Numbered from the stretch's first letter, positions 10,475 through 22,400 are shown. The stretch is 64,000 nucleotides of DNA from Halichondria panicea (GCF_963675165.1 NC_087377.1:2464824-2528823); one strand, 5' to 3'. Translations and numbers: made by a program. The notes: generated by a model not told the origin, from the letters alone.

Positions 10475-13400
10475 TGACCTCTGACCCTCTGTCTGGTCAA
10501 CAGACACCCAGTGCTGGCGATGAACAACCAGAAACAACTGGTAGGAGACTCTATTATAGCCCAACAATGATCATGTGCCTACCCATCTACTGTAGAACGA
10601 AGACCTTTCGGTTATATACTGTGTTACATGACTTGTTACTTGTACACCTCAGATACTCAAAATGATTCCACACAACTTTCAACGGATGACCAAACCTTGT
10701 CAAGTGAGTAATACCAGGGCATACAGTGCATGGGGAGGAAAGTGGACCAATTTACCCTCCCCCCCATAATGTTATAGGCTATAATTATTATAATGTGTAT
10801 TCAATTACTACCTTGTATGATTGAGTATGTGAAAAGACAACGTATATAAAGCCGCCCAGAATTCAATCACCTAAGAACACCTAATTAAACTGGGCACATG
10901 TCCTATTTCCCTGTATAGTGTTCATTTTAATATTTCTATTGAATCAGTGATTCTGATTGTCTTAAAGTGTTATAGCTGAAGTCACGTATCATGTTAACAC
11001 TAGCCAATAATGCACAAATGTGTTAGTATGTATTCATTTGGTGTTTTTTTAATTATTGTCAGCTTTGTCAACATTGCTGGTTGTGTTTGCAGGCACTCCA
11101 TTGACTGAGGAAGACTCTGATGCTCTAGAAAAGCTGCTCCTAGACAACAAAATCTCTTTGACTGGTGAAAGGACATATGAGACAGTAGTTCACCACCTTC
11201 GTGAGCTCGGACATATGGAACTTGCAGCCAACCTGAGGGAAAACCTCGACAAAGGTGGGTAGTAGTTAGTAAGAGCCGTGGGTAGTAGTAGGTGGGTTGC
11301 TGTATTGAAGTTACACTCACCTGTGTTGAATATTGCATTGCATGAAGCCCCTCAAGATGAAAGGGGGAACATAACAGCCATAACTTTAGTACTGTAGATA
11401 TGAGACCTTTTAAATAATATTATGTTTATACTATTTTATAGTTGAATAGCACAATCGAGGGCATAACGTACTTATGATGGTAGATATTGCACGTTGTGAT
11501 ACTTCAATATATATTCCATTACTACAATAACGAATATGATGTACTGTATCGTTATACATTTTGAATGAGCTGCCTTACGTTGCTGTTCCATTTTTACGCC
11601 AGTGGTTCAACGACTGTTTTAAAAATGCAACGGGTAAATTATTCTGCGCATGTGGCGACTATAATGTAGTTTGGAGATTTCTTTTGTAACTCAGACTGTT
11701 TAGTTTGTCTCTTAGGTGGCGCCTTTATTATTATGCCTCGACTGTTTTGTTTGTCTCTACTTTAATACAGCAACCCACCTACTACACACAAGTGTTTTCT
11801 TTTCAGTTTAATTATCCTTCTTTCTTGCTTCCTTGCGGTCTTGGTATAAAGCCACAACAATTAATACTACAACGCAATGATGCAATAGATGCGTGTACAT
11901 CAGTCCATTATTTTACACACTTTCTTCTCATGTTTTTTATAGACTGCTTGTTATAGATACTAATTATACTTTCTGTTCGATAATACAAATCACATCTATT
12001 GAGCAAAAGCGTATCATGGCGAGAGGCATTAGAACACAGCGCAGCTTGATCACTCGTTTCTTTTACAGTATGTTAATTTTCTGTTTGAAATGTGTCACCT
12101 ATAGTAAATGCTGTTTCCCTGCAGTTATCAAATGGCAGCGTCGATACCTCGATAGACTCATGACTCTAATGGTTGATAAAGAAACAATCGATATGTGCAC
12201 TCTGAAACTGTGTCTCGTTGGTCCCCCTCACGTTGGGAAGACAACCACACTCAATCGTCTACTGCAAGTGTATGAAAACATTCAATCAGCTGGAGACAAA
12301 GCGAAACATCCAAGCACTCTACTAGCTAACTGTATCCAAGTTATGGCGTTGATTAATAAAGATGAGTGGATATCTTCCAAGGATGTCGATGAAGAAGCCA
12401 AGATGATATTTGGTTATCTATGTGGCAATTTAACTCTCGATGAAATAGATATACCCAATGAAGAATCGACAAAGGCCACCCGATCTGAAGAAACAGTACC
12501 TTACAAAGTCCACACACAAACTGTACAACAAGCCACACTTACCGACTCTGAGGATAAAGCCGCTGTAACCCACAGCAACAAACTAGCACAGGTCATTCTT
12601 CGACTGCAAAAGCTGATAAAGAGCGGAAACTACTCCCAAATGGCCAAATGTCTTGGCAACACCTTGCTGAACATAAACGATGTCGGAGGCCAACCAGAAT
12701 TCCTAGAAATGCTACCAGCCCTGAGCAATGGTCCTGCCATGTATCTAGTGTTCTTGGATCTGAGCAAGGAACTTGACAAGCCCTACAAGATTCCCTTCTG
12801 TCGTGATGGCAAAGTCATCACTCCTTATAAATCAATGCACACAGTGAAAACCGCAGTCTCTCAAATCCTCTCATCCATTGCTAGTGTGCGTCACATGTCG
12901 GAAATTTCGAAGCCTCTCTTAAAAACTCCTCAGTTGAAGGAAAAATTTGAAGCTTTTCTCGCTGTCCCTCCAGTGGCAGCCCTAATAGGTACCCACAAAG
13001 ATAAGCTTGGTGGAGACTCAACAGATGGTCCAGAAAAAGAACGATTGACCAGAGACAAAATGGTGGAGATAAACACAGCATTGAAGCCCATCACCAAAAC
13101 TTTCGAGAACATTTTAGTTTTTCCTAAGCAAGAAAATGAGGCTTCTGATGACACATCTAATAAAGAAGCTAATTGCTCTTCTGACAGGATGTCCTTTTTT
13201 GCCCTCGATAACGATAAAGGCACGGAGAATGCTGAAATTTCTCCATTACGTGGCTTATTGAATAAACTATTTTACTCTCGCTTCGGCAAAACCTCTCTTC
13301 CAATACCCAAAAATTGGCTTGTACTAGGAATTATTCTCCGAAAGGAATATCAAATTGCCACAGTAGCAGACTGTATCGAAATAGGCAAAAGGTTGGAGAT

Positions 13401-16400
13401 GGATGAAGAAGAAACCACAATCTGCCTCCTCTACCTTCATAGTATAGGATCGATCCTGTACTATACGGATGTTCCCAATGATGATGATCCACGCTGGCTC
13501 CTCAAAGGTCACGTCATCTGCTTACCTCAAGTGATCTTCGATAGCATAAGCCAACTGATAATCGTTTCGATGCAGAATGTTCATGATGGAGGCCTCAACA
13601 CCGAGTTTGAGATAGCAGAATTGATCAGGAAAGGTCAGTTTACACTAGAGGCCATCGAGAGACATTGCAAAGTAGATGTTCAAGTTTCCAAAAATCTGAA
13701 AAACAATTTACTAATACCATCCGGACCGCTTGTGAAACTTCTCAAGTACCTCAACCTTCTCTCTGATATCACACACAAAGATGAAGATGGTGAACGAATC
13801 ACGTACCTCATGCCGGCTATATTGGAGTGTGCTTCACCAGAGGAGCTGACCAACCCATCTCAACCAGACATCAACAACCCAGAACCACTCCACATCACAT
13901 TTAGTTTTGGTTACGTACCAACAGGAGTCTTCTGTGGGCTCATCACTCGACTAGTTTCCCAAGGCCCTCATAAAATTCTCGGATTGACGTGGGAATTGGT
14001 GGAAGATGGCATCAAACGAAACTGCGTCTCCTTTTATGTTGACTACGTACACAAAGTGACACTGCTCTCTCACGACAGAAGCTACGAGATACGAGTTGAA
14101 CGCAATGCAAAACAGATGGATTTATCTCTTCACGATCTTTGCTCCCACACTTTGTCAGCAATCCTGTATATGCTCAAGAACCTGTTCCCAAAGTTGATCC
14201 TCAGTGTTGCATTTCAATGCTCCTGTCCCAAACACGCAGCAAGCAAGAGTCTCAACAACCTTTGCACCCTTGTTCAAGGCCGAAAGATCTACTTCCTGTG
14301 TGGTAGAAGTCCCGTCACCCTCAGTGAAGCACAACAAGTGTGGTTGGGGAAGGTGAGCTATTCTCCTGCATGCATGTTGGCGATGTGTGATCTAAGCTAA
14401 TACTCATGTACAGCATTTGGGGAAAAGAGACCGTTTGTTATAATAATTATGGCTGATAATGACTTTGTGTGTATGTGTACAGATAGGGTGAAGTTTTTTA
14501 GGGTGTGCAAGTACAATAGTATAGGACTAAACTTGGTGTACTGTTACATGCAGCATTAATCAGAAGGTATAAAAAATAATAAGCTTGTGTGTTCTATATA
14601 CGTCGACAAGTTTGTTTAGTTTGTTAATGTGTCTCGCATTTTCATTTCCCCTTTTTTGTCTTGTCCCTACAGCACGTGTGTCTAGGAAACAGGACGGAAC
14701 TAAAGGTGCTAAAGTTTGCTGAAGATGGTTTCTCCTTCCACTGGAGCAAAGAGGGCTCCAGACGTCAGATTAAGACAACTGATGATCGGCCCAACACTGT
14801 CAGCTTCGCGAGTGTGAGAGAGGAGGACTTTGGTCACTACCAGTGTGAAGTGAAGGATGCAGCTGCTGGGAAAGTGCTCCTCACTCTCTACACAGCTCTC
14901 TACAAAGAGGACACAAGTCAGTTATCTAACCTCAAGTATCCCCGTTGTCCTAGTTGATCCCATTTATCACATACTAAGTTGTGATTTTCTACTTATTATA
15001 CATAACCAGTCAGTGTACACAGTGTTTACTTCCTCTGCCCCACAATGACAACAGAACTCTTACAATTAACTGCCCAATTCTATTTACCATAATTATGTGT
15101 GAAGCTTTTTATTTGCTAGGGGGCCACTTGTGTATTTAAAGTGTTTGCATTACATTAACTACCGTATAGCGGGTAATTTTCGAGGGGTAAAATATTCGTT
15201 ATTTCCGTGGGCAAGCTCCCTATGAAAACAGTTACCAGAACGCATGCAATGCAGTACAGGCAATAACAGACAAAAATTACCGTTTTCGATTTGTCAATGA
15301 ATGCCATGGATTTTTACCCCACGAATATTACCCACTATCTATCTTACTTCCAATAAACAAAGTTCTATCAGATCGTAATTCCATGTATCATAATCGGATT
15401 GCTATATTCGAAAGCCTTCAGTCTGGAAAATACATGATCTTGATTCCTACAGGCCCGGCATTCCCCATTAATATTAGTGTGTCTAGCTGTATCTGTTCCT
15501 ACACACTACGTACAGATCCTCTAGCCTCAGGACAGCGCAAAATGTCATTGCCATCAGACGAAAAAGTTGAAACTCTGCCAAAGCGTCCAAAGAATGATGT
15601 CACTGTACAAGGTATGCATGATCTATATATATTATAGATCTCCCATTAATTTTATCATAAGCTCTATACTTACATGTATTAAAACTTTACATAACCAATG
15701 TACACAGTGTTTACTTCCTTTGCCCCACAATGACAACAGAACTCTTACAACTGCCCAATTCCATTTACCATAATTATGTGTGTAGCTTTTTATTTGGAAA
15801 GTCATTTTCAGCTTGTTCTCTGCCCCCAAAAACTAAAATTTTACCATATTATGTATAATAGTGTGAAGCTTTTTATTTATGGCATTCTTTAGCTCCTAGG
15901 TCTAAGAGTAACTTGACCGTAACATTGTGTAATGAAGTGGTACTCTTGTGCATGACTGTTATATTGTCATATCCTCCTCACAGGTAATGCAGTGACTCCA
16001 CTAGCCACTCCACACACAACCACTCAGTCAGGTAGCAGATACTGTGCATTGGTTTGTATTGTGAATTAGGTCAACATTACATCTGTATACAGTTCTAATA
16101 GGAAATGATGTCATCACTCAGCAATGTATGTTTCATGTGTACAGTTCATGAGACGACAGCGACTGCAGCTCAGTTGAGTCGTGAGTGCTCTGATGAAGCT
16201 CTTCTCCAGTTGTCTACTGAGATTGCTGGCTATGACAGATACAAGTACAGGCTGGGCCTCAGTGATGCTGAGATTGGTGCTATCGATCGGAGTACTTCCA
16301 TCGTTGATAACATCCCAGGGAGGTTTCACGCTGCTCTAAAGAAGTGGAAGAGTAAAAGCATCATTCTCGACAATCCATCCAATTCAACAGCTACTTACGG

Positions 16401-17591
16401 TCGATTAGTGGAAATTGCCTCAGAGATTGAGGACGGAGAGGCAGTTCGCAGCATTCACAAGACCTGTGTCAAGGATACACGTGAGTTACCTTTGTGAGCT
16501 TGCTCGTGTATAATTATAGTGCCACGATAATTATAGTGAACTCTGTACAGCATTCTAAATGTTGGCGACATAATTATGATTGTACTGTCAATGTCATTGG
16601 TATACAGCTCTCTCCTTGCATGTTTCCACGCTTTTTGGTGCTTTTCCTGCCCAATCCTGTAGCATTTTTCACATTGCAAGTGTGTTTGTTGGAACTTGAA
16701 TATTGATTTTAGTGTGAAGGGATTAAGCTTATAATTAAGGGAACCACTTGGGAATGATGCAATGAGCGGCTAGGGGAGGCTAGCTTGTTGCTATAAATGC
16801 TGGCACGCGCAAAGTAATCACGCGTGACATAATAATTGTACAAGTATAAAAATTATAGTCAGTGTAAGTTCAGTATAATATTATAGTCTAAAGTGGTTGA
16901 GTGTATATAGCCTTACAGTTGTATTGTGTACATACATGGTCTCGTATGTGGTGTACAGTTCAGAGTATTATAAGCTACTACGTGCGTTACATTGTCATTG
17001 TAAGGTACTTTGATCTGTACAGCTAAACCACATCAGACGATAGTGACAGCGACTGCCGCTCAGTTGAGTCAAGAGTGCTCGGATGAAGCTCTTCTTCAGT
17101 TGTCTACCGAGATTGCTGGCTATGACAGATACAAACTCAGGCTGGGCCTCAGTGATGCTAAGATTGACGCTATCGATAAGTGTCCTTCCATGGTTGATAA
17201 TATCCCAGGAAGATTTCTCGCTGCTCTGAAGATGTGGAAGAGTAAAAGTATTCTCGAAATGTATCCATTGAATTCAACAGCTACTTACGGTCGATTAGTG
17301 GAGATTGCTGCAAAGATTGAGGACGGAGAAGCAGTTCGCAGCATTCACAAGGCCTGTGTGGAGCATACATGTGAGTTACAAATGTACCTAGTTTATGATC
17401 ACTTCGACCATTACCTTTGTGAGCTTGCTTGTCAGTACAGTAGTGCCATGCAATAGTGAATTGTATAATTATAGTAAGAACAGCATTCCAAGTGTTTGCA
17501 ATACACACTGTCAAAATGGTATTGGATATATACTGCAAGTGTAGGTTTGCTAGTTGCTGACTCTTGTGTCTCCCTCCCTCCTCATGCAGGA
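10475..17591 (+). CDS. ROC-COR GTPase with Ig-like and two death domains (unit 1)
   Basis: Ten exons join in consistent phase: 10475-10540, 10653-10703, 11093-11254, 12125-14352, 14673-14916, 15516-15611, 15984-16031, 16145-16480, 17023-17370 and a last one from 17590, about 1,192 codons. The start is not visible, because the first exon recognised needs one base from upstream. Order: Ser/Thr/Gln-rich linker; small helical segment (11093 exon); ROC GTPase with P-loop GPPHVGKTT, DVGGQP and GTHKDK; COR region; Ig-like exon with WSKEG and DFGHYQCEV; basic linker (KRPKND); two DDs. ROCO proteins such as DAPK1, LRRK and MFHAS1 combine ROC-COR with signalling modules, so a cytosolic stress or immune signalling role is inferred. 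The final exon supplies 'ga' after a phase-1 't', giving TGA. Confidence 0.8.
12125..14352 (+). CDS. ROC-COR exon of the unit 1 gene (742 codons, intronless)
   Basis: Begins after tttccctgcag and ends at gggaag|gtgagc. In exon numbering, the P-loop is at residues 33-41, the switch/Walker B-like DVGGQP at 186-191, and the G4-like GTHKDK at 289-294. The winged-helix start of COR is near 392 and a second COR half from about 585 (FGYVPTGVFCGLITRL). A charged insert separates P-loop and G3. The unit 2 copy aligns throughout but is clearly diverged up to about 14016, then nearly identical. Where unit 2 has a 198-bp intron, this copy is continuous. Confidence 0.85.
14673..14916 (+). CDS. Ig-like domain exon of the unit 1 gene
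   Basis: A 244-bp exon (phase 0 in, phase 1 out) between tccctacag and acaa|gtcagt encodes about 81 residues. The C-strand Trp (FHWSKEG) and the F-strand signature (DFGHYQCEV) mark an I/V-type Ig fold. The usual B-strand Cys is not seen at its place; the only other Cys is at the very start. There is no signal peptide or membrane segment, consistent with an intracellular Ig as in MALT1. The unit 2 copy (38391-38634) differs by only a few residues. Confidence 0.7.
15161..15343. mobile_element. MITE of the 'accgtatagcgggtaa' family in a ROC-gene intron
   Basis: Left end accgtatagcgggtaatttt, right end cacgaatattacccactatc, with a noncoding interior. It lies in the intron after the Ig exon. A near-identical insertion lies at the same place in unit 2 (38875-39057), so it predates the duplication. 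A related copy with the same flanks is at 63403-63613. Confidence 0.75.
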
Positions 17592-17864
17592 CTGGAGGTC
17601 ATGGATCAGTCAACACCATCAGACACTACCAACACTATAGAACCATAAGCACATTTGCACATTATTTTGTTTTGTTTGACGCTTATTGTGGTAATGAATG
17701 AAGTGGCATGAGTTTTTTTTTTACTGACAATGTTCTTGGTATGGATCATTCAACTTGGGAACAAATATTAGCCAGTAATCTGGTAAAGTATCACTGCAGT
17801 AATGAATTTATAAATTTGCACATGGCCTACTGAGCTAGCTATCGTAGACTCGACTCTGCATGCT

Positions 17865-18435
17865 ATAGACTAGACTAAGAGCTTCACAGCTAGGCAGCAT
17901 TGAAATAGTATAAATGTTATAGCTCCAGTTGCTAACAGAGATGGCTCCATGCACACGAGGAGCAGTGTAGAGAGAGAGAGCTAGCCAGAGAGTGACTGTC
18001 TCGAGGCATCCTGACTGAGTGCTGCTGCTGGTGGATATGGTGGCTAGTCTGCAGAGGGAGCTGGACAATGCTAGGGTGAGTAGTGTCAGGTCTTATTGAG
18101 TGGACCTAGATACTCTATCTATAGACTAGCTCTCTAGCTCCCTTTGTTGTAGTGCACCTATCATCAATGTGTTGCCCCAGAGGTCCGACATGCGTGCACG
18201 AATCACTACAAATGTTAGTGCATTTGGCCTGGACTTATCACATGACATGACCACAATGCACTGAACTTATAGTGATTCGTGCACGCATGTCGGACCTCCT
18301 CTGGTGTTGCCCCACTACCCCCCCCCCCGGGACATACGGGGAAATTTGATCTAATTTGGCCTGAAATGTTGGCCCCATATATACGGGGGGATTTGACCTG
18401 GCTTTGCGTAGTAAAGACTGCTTTTATAACCTGTT
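17865..18435 (+). repeat. Duplicated first-exon-like block with nested MITEs
   Basis: Matches 7705-8215 in inverse orientation up to about 18350. At 18037-18075 it holds ATG plus 12 codons (MVASLQRELDNAR) followed by GTGAGT, a plausible short first exon with a Gln/Glu/Leu-rich start. A truncated MITE starts at 18154 (gcacctatcatcaatgtgttgcccc), related to the full element at 27300-27621. It is interrupted at 18181-18297 by a hairpin MITE with 28-bp arms starting aggtccgacatgcgtgcacg. The exon ends in phase 0 and the next recognisable exon (18689) needs phase 1, so the connection is not established. Confidence 0.6.
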
Positions 18436-18688
18436 GATGTCATCATCATTTGTTACAAGCAAGCAACTTTACCTTTTCTATTTAAGTGAATCCGAAAAAA
18501 GGCTTGTACATAATTTATACATGTTGTAATCTATGTCAGAGTATACAATTTCTAAAGCTGGTCACTTTCCCTAAAAGTACATAATTATACATGTTTGTGA
18601 TCTAATTGTAGTATAATCTTATGTCATCGTATACAATTTCCTAAAAATAACGAATAATAATAATTATTATGTTCACATGTGTGTACAG

Positions 18689-19063
18689 GAGGATTGTCAG
18701 CAGAGGAGCATCCTAGCAAAACTGACCAAACAGTAGAAATTCCAAAACTGTTTCTGACTGGAGCTGATCCAAATAATTCGCGATAGTCTCAAAAATGCAA
18801 GCAAAGATTGGTTTGATTTAGGATTGGCTCTCGGAGTGAATATTACTGACTTGAAAGACATTGAAGACCAACACGCTAGTAACAAACGACGCCTAACAGA
18901 GATGGTGGGCAAGCGTCTTGAAGTCACTCATCCACCCATGACATGGCCTTACATATGTGAATGTCTAAGGAGTCCTACTGTTGAGCGTAACGATGTAGCC
19001 GAGGAAATTGAAGGCAAGTATGTGAGGACAGCAACTGCAGTTGCTCATAGTGCCACCAATTGA
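18689..19063 (+). pseudogene. Death-domain terminal exon with frameshift (unit 1)
   Basis: After gtgtacag the exon reads GGLSAEEHPS...LFLTGADPNN, then loses frame near 18775 and resumes as a death domain: WFDLGLALGVNITDL, a CL-type helix region, and ERNDVAEEIEGKY, ending at TGA 19061-19063. The intact relative at the end of the window (63885-64000) reads LTGADINTICESLKTA...WFDL without a break, so a 1-nt gain (or 2-nt loss) here is the simplest explanation. An undetected tiny intron or a sequence error is possible. This DD differs in type from the DD exons at 16-17 kb. Confidence 0.65.
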
Positions 19064-19343
19064 TCATGAGAACCTGACAAGGTACGTTTGTACTAATGTA
19101 TTATTATGATCCTTTACTGATATATACTTTTTTTATTGCATAGCTTGAAGGGGACGAATAAAGTAAAGAAGCATAAAGAAGCATACATGCAAGAATTAAG
19201 TAAAGAATTGACTGACTCTGTGCTAACAATGTCGTCTATATAGCCATTATTATAAAGTATGAGTACTGTGACATGTTCAAGCATTGTTCATTTGTTCCTT
19301 GTAAGGGATCAGCATCTTATTCTTATAGAATAATTATTTATAA

Positions 19344-19639
19344 TTGAGGTGTTTGTTTGACGATCCTTACCCACTGGCCATGTGGTACAATGGGGTCAAG
19401 GAAGTACTTGCACTAGCGCTACTCGCGAGCACGGCGCTGCTATTACTAACCGTCTACCTCAACAACACAAGTCTCTCCTGTCATAAAGAGCTACCACGAG
19501 TACAGCATCCTGTACAGAAAGGTGTGTGGATCTACCAGCCATTATATTCTGCACCTAGTATCAATCATCTCTATAAAAATAATAATGTCTTATTCATTTT
19601 CCTCGTACAGCTATCGGTGGGTCAGGTATCCAGCACTGA
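19344..19639 (+). CDS. Possible small one-pass membrane protein fragment
   Basis: One exon to 19521 reads FDDPYPLAMWYNGVKEV, followed by a hydrophobic helix (LALALLASTALLLLTVYL) and a polar tail. It could splice (aaa g|gtgtgt ... gtacag|ct) to a short exon ending at TGA 19637. I do not recognise the protein. The membrane-like helix and good splice sites are the only support, and no start codon was established. It may be another partial gene. Confidence 0.3.
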
Positions 19640-19682
19640 ACAGAATATTGACCAGCGACTACTAACACTCAGTCTAAAACCA

Positions 19683-19759
19683 GACATTGAGCTCAGGGGA
19701 AAGGTGATGTAATGAAATAATGACTATAATTATTTCACCTTTCCCCTGAGCTCAATGTC
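19683..19759. repeat. Perfect 24-bp-arm hairpin overlapping a possible exon end
   Basis: The 24 bases at 19683-19706 (gacattgagctcagggg...) recur as the exact reverse complement at 19736-19759, with a 29-nt spacer that itself contains gaaataa/ttatttc. The left arm overlaps an open frame ending LKPDIELRGK at a possible donor. It is either a very short fold-back element or a local inverted duplication. The hairpin size would also suit a small-RNA precursor. Confidence 0.65.
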
Positions 19760-20400
19760 AATGTATACTTTATACGAGGCAATAATATTTCAGAAGCTAT
19801 CTTTGATTGGCAACAACTTGAGTTCAATTACAATTCTAAAGAATGTATTTTGTAGCTTTTTGAAAGGCCTATCAAATGGTGTGTTTAGATTAGCGATTGC
19901 TTTAATTTATAATGTCAGTAATTTGCCCCGGCCCTCTCTCCTAGGTTGGTTGCAGGAATATGAAGCGTCTCATGCTGTACGTGAGTGACAGTCTACCAAT
20001 GTACACTCTGGACTGGCCCTGGGTGGACTAAAACAAGTAAGCTATCATAGACTATAATTATTAGCTGCAGCATTGGAAGATGTAATTATATGTCATGCAC
20101 AACATGCAGGTACATGTATCTGCCTAAAATGTTCCCAAGTTCTGGCTATTTTTAATATTCAATTTCCTGACAAATTTGCTTTTGATAGCCTAACGTGCGA
20201 CTCTAGATGGTTATTTATGTCCAGAGGTGGTTAGTACCAACCACCACCACCGACCAGTGTGGGCACATCCCTGTACATGTACTTGAACACTTATTACACA
20301 CCCCTCACCCATCCACTCCACCCACACACACACCCCACCCACACACTCACCCACACATGCACACACTCCACACCCATACACACCCTCACACTTCCCACAG

Positions 20401-21424
20401 GTTGCTAGTACGTTCCACGTTCTGTGTGCAGTGTACAAAGCTGTAGTGGCCAGAGAACCAGACTAGAAGTGTCTACTCTGAAATAATTTTCTCTCTCTCT
20501 CCTTCAACGAACGTAAGCAGTGATGGTGTATGACATCATGATTATGACATCTTTGTGTACAGATCAGCGAATCTTTCAAGAGATTGGGAATTAAAGACAC
20601 TTCGCAAAATATTCTCCTATAGTGGCACTGCATTCAAATGAGGCTGATGCAAAGGTATCGTGCATTTAGTGCATTCAGTAGCTGAAATTTCTTATCATAC
20701 CACTACCTCTAGATCGATCTAGCCACTACCCACATCATCTGAAAAGCCTCTGTCTAAGCGTTAATTCACATTCTTGGAGCCGTTCAAAGATTCTTTTTTC
20801 CCCCCTCCCTTTCTTCCACTATTATGCATTTCTTTGATCACTACAACCTGTAACCATTCATTATTTTCTCACTCAGGCGTCTGATTTATTGGGCATGATT
20901 GAGGGTGACCTAACACCATTGCAAGGCATCCACTCGTGTAATAATACACAGAGTATAATCAAGGTAACCATCTCAAAGCACAACCTTTTATCAAAGAGCT
21001 TTTATCGTGGCAGTTTCTTAATACGATTTAAGTAATAACACACGGCCTGGAAGTACATGTACACTTTTTTACTAGAACTTCTGTCTTACATAAGCATCAA
21101 ATACAATTAACGCTAGTAACGCGAACATACTGTACAGGGTTGCATCCAAGGGCCCCCCCTGGTCACAATTTCTACCCCCCCCCCTAGGATCTGTCAGATT
21201 CATTAATAGGCATATAATTCTGATAACTTCGCCCCACCTACATTTTTCATTTCCCCAATTCGCCCCCCCTGATTCAAAATCCTGGATACAGCCCTGATAC
21301 AGTGAACACACCACACACCCACACACACCCACACACCCACACCCACCCACACACACAGGAGTACAAGATTCCTTCTGAAGAGCTGATCATAATTATACTC
21401 ACTAGTGAACTGTGTAGTTACTAG
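20401..21424 (+). pseudogene. TPRKB: TPRKB/CGI-121 C-terminal part, frame-broken (unit 1)
   Basis: Four exons, 20401-20512, 20563-20654, 20877-20963 and 21359-21424, match in order the C-terminal two thirds of TPRKB, the Cgi121 subunit of the KEOPS complex for tRNA t6A37 synthesis. Recognisable pieces are ASTFHVLCAVYKAV, EIIFSLSPSTN, ISESFKRLGIKDTS, ASDLLGMIEGDLTPL and EYKIPSEEL. Exons 1 and 2 each need a frame change (near 20450 and near 20620, where cta tag interrupts ILL...VALHS); the 92-bp exon 2 should be a multiple of three to join its phase-0 neighbours. No 5' exon was found. A degraded duplicate is likelier than a working gene. Confidence 0.65.
21133..21298. mobile_element. Short MITE with imperfect 'cagggttgcatcca' ends
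   Basis: tacagggttgcatccaa at the left and ttggatac-like cctggatacagccctga at the right are imperfect inverted repeats around a C-rich noncoding interior. It lies in the last intron of the TPRKB fragment. Confidence 0.5.
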
Positions 21425-21491
21425 GCTAGTCATCAAACACGTTACCTAGGTCACCATAGTTAATGTGTTGTGTGGTGGCTATAATCATTAT

Positions 21492-21511
21492 CAAGAGTTC
21501 ATGAACTCTTG
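21492..21511. repeat. 20-bp perfect palindrome
   Basis: caagagttcatgaactcttg. Nearly the same palindrome with one extra base occurs at 31215-31235, also set in 'atta/tagc...ataat' context, suggesting a recurring element end or minimal MITE. Confidence 0.5.
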
Positions 21512-21962
21512 TCATTATCAACACCCACACATTCTACTTCTCTAGATCTAATGGAAGTCTATAAACTTGCATATAGACGCCTTTTGAGTGGGCCAATAAT
21601 AATGATGTCTCTATAATCAAGGCATATAATCTTTTCAGTGCAGTTGGCAAACAACGAACGATTATATATATGGAATGGGCCTTGAATGGACTTGTTTTGC
21701 GACGGCATGTACTTGTACTTGCGCAATTTTATGTTTTGTGACGTTGACTCTTGTACCTATAGCTATGCTAATATTTATAATAGCAAGAATCACTACGTAC
21801 ATGTGCACGATTGTTTCTCTTATAAGTTATTAGCAATTGCAAAGCAATGAATTGTTGAAAAAAAGTTACTGCCTAATGAAAGGCAAGACTGCTGCGGCGC
21901 CTACAGCTCAATACTGATAGTGCACTAGCCTCGATCCCAGGCCGCACTTCCCACTTCCCTAG

Positions 21963-22400
21963 TGATGAAGGAATCGATCTTAGATCATGTTTGCCATAAA
22001 TACTGCAATTTGATTGGCTAAAGGAAGTGTTCTACCAACTTAGAAAATCATATACTTATTTAGATCATGTTTGTCATAAATACTGCAATCTGATTGGTTA
22101 GAGGAATGTTCTATCCAATTTAGAAAATCATGTACTTCAATAGAAAATCATGTACTTCAATAGAAAATCATGTACTTCACTTAGAAAATCATGTAGCAAA
22201 GATTAGATAAGAACATTCAAATCTGATTGGCTAAATACTCATGGTTGCTATGATCTAAAATGCTTAGACACTGTTTAGGAAGTTTCCACATGATTTAGAA
22301 GTCTGTCCTCAGGGCTAGTAGAACCCTCACTGCGTTCGGGATACTACAACCAGCCCTTTGGGCTTCTAAATCATGTAGAAACAGTTTATATCCCATTGCT
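21963..22400. repeat. Repeat-rich noncoding block with ATTGG motifs
   Basis: Two diverged copies of 'agatcatgtttg(c/t)cataaatactgcaat(t/c)tgattgg' at about 21983 and 22061 are followed by three tandem 20-bp units 'tagaaaatcatgtacttcaa' at 22121-22190 and a further gattggcta. Then comes an inverted pair, acatgatttagaag (22288) against cttctaaatcatgt (22363). No coding sequence is recognised. CCAAT-type motifs could be promoter elements or just part of a transposon end. Confidence 0.5.

Noticed and set aside
11893..12124. N-terminal extension of the ROC exon, with a Met-Ala-Arg start at 12016
   Set aside because: A good polypyrimidine tract and acceptor precede 12125, the phase matches the exon at 11254, and the unit 2 copy begins at the same codon. 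The upstream part has no counterpart there.
20211..20446. His/Thr/Pro-rich and Cys/Val-rich frames on both strands
   Set aside because: They derive from CACA/CCCA simple sequence forming the intron before the TPRKB fragment.
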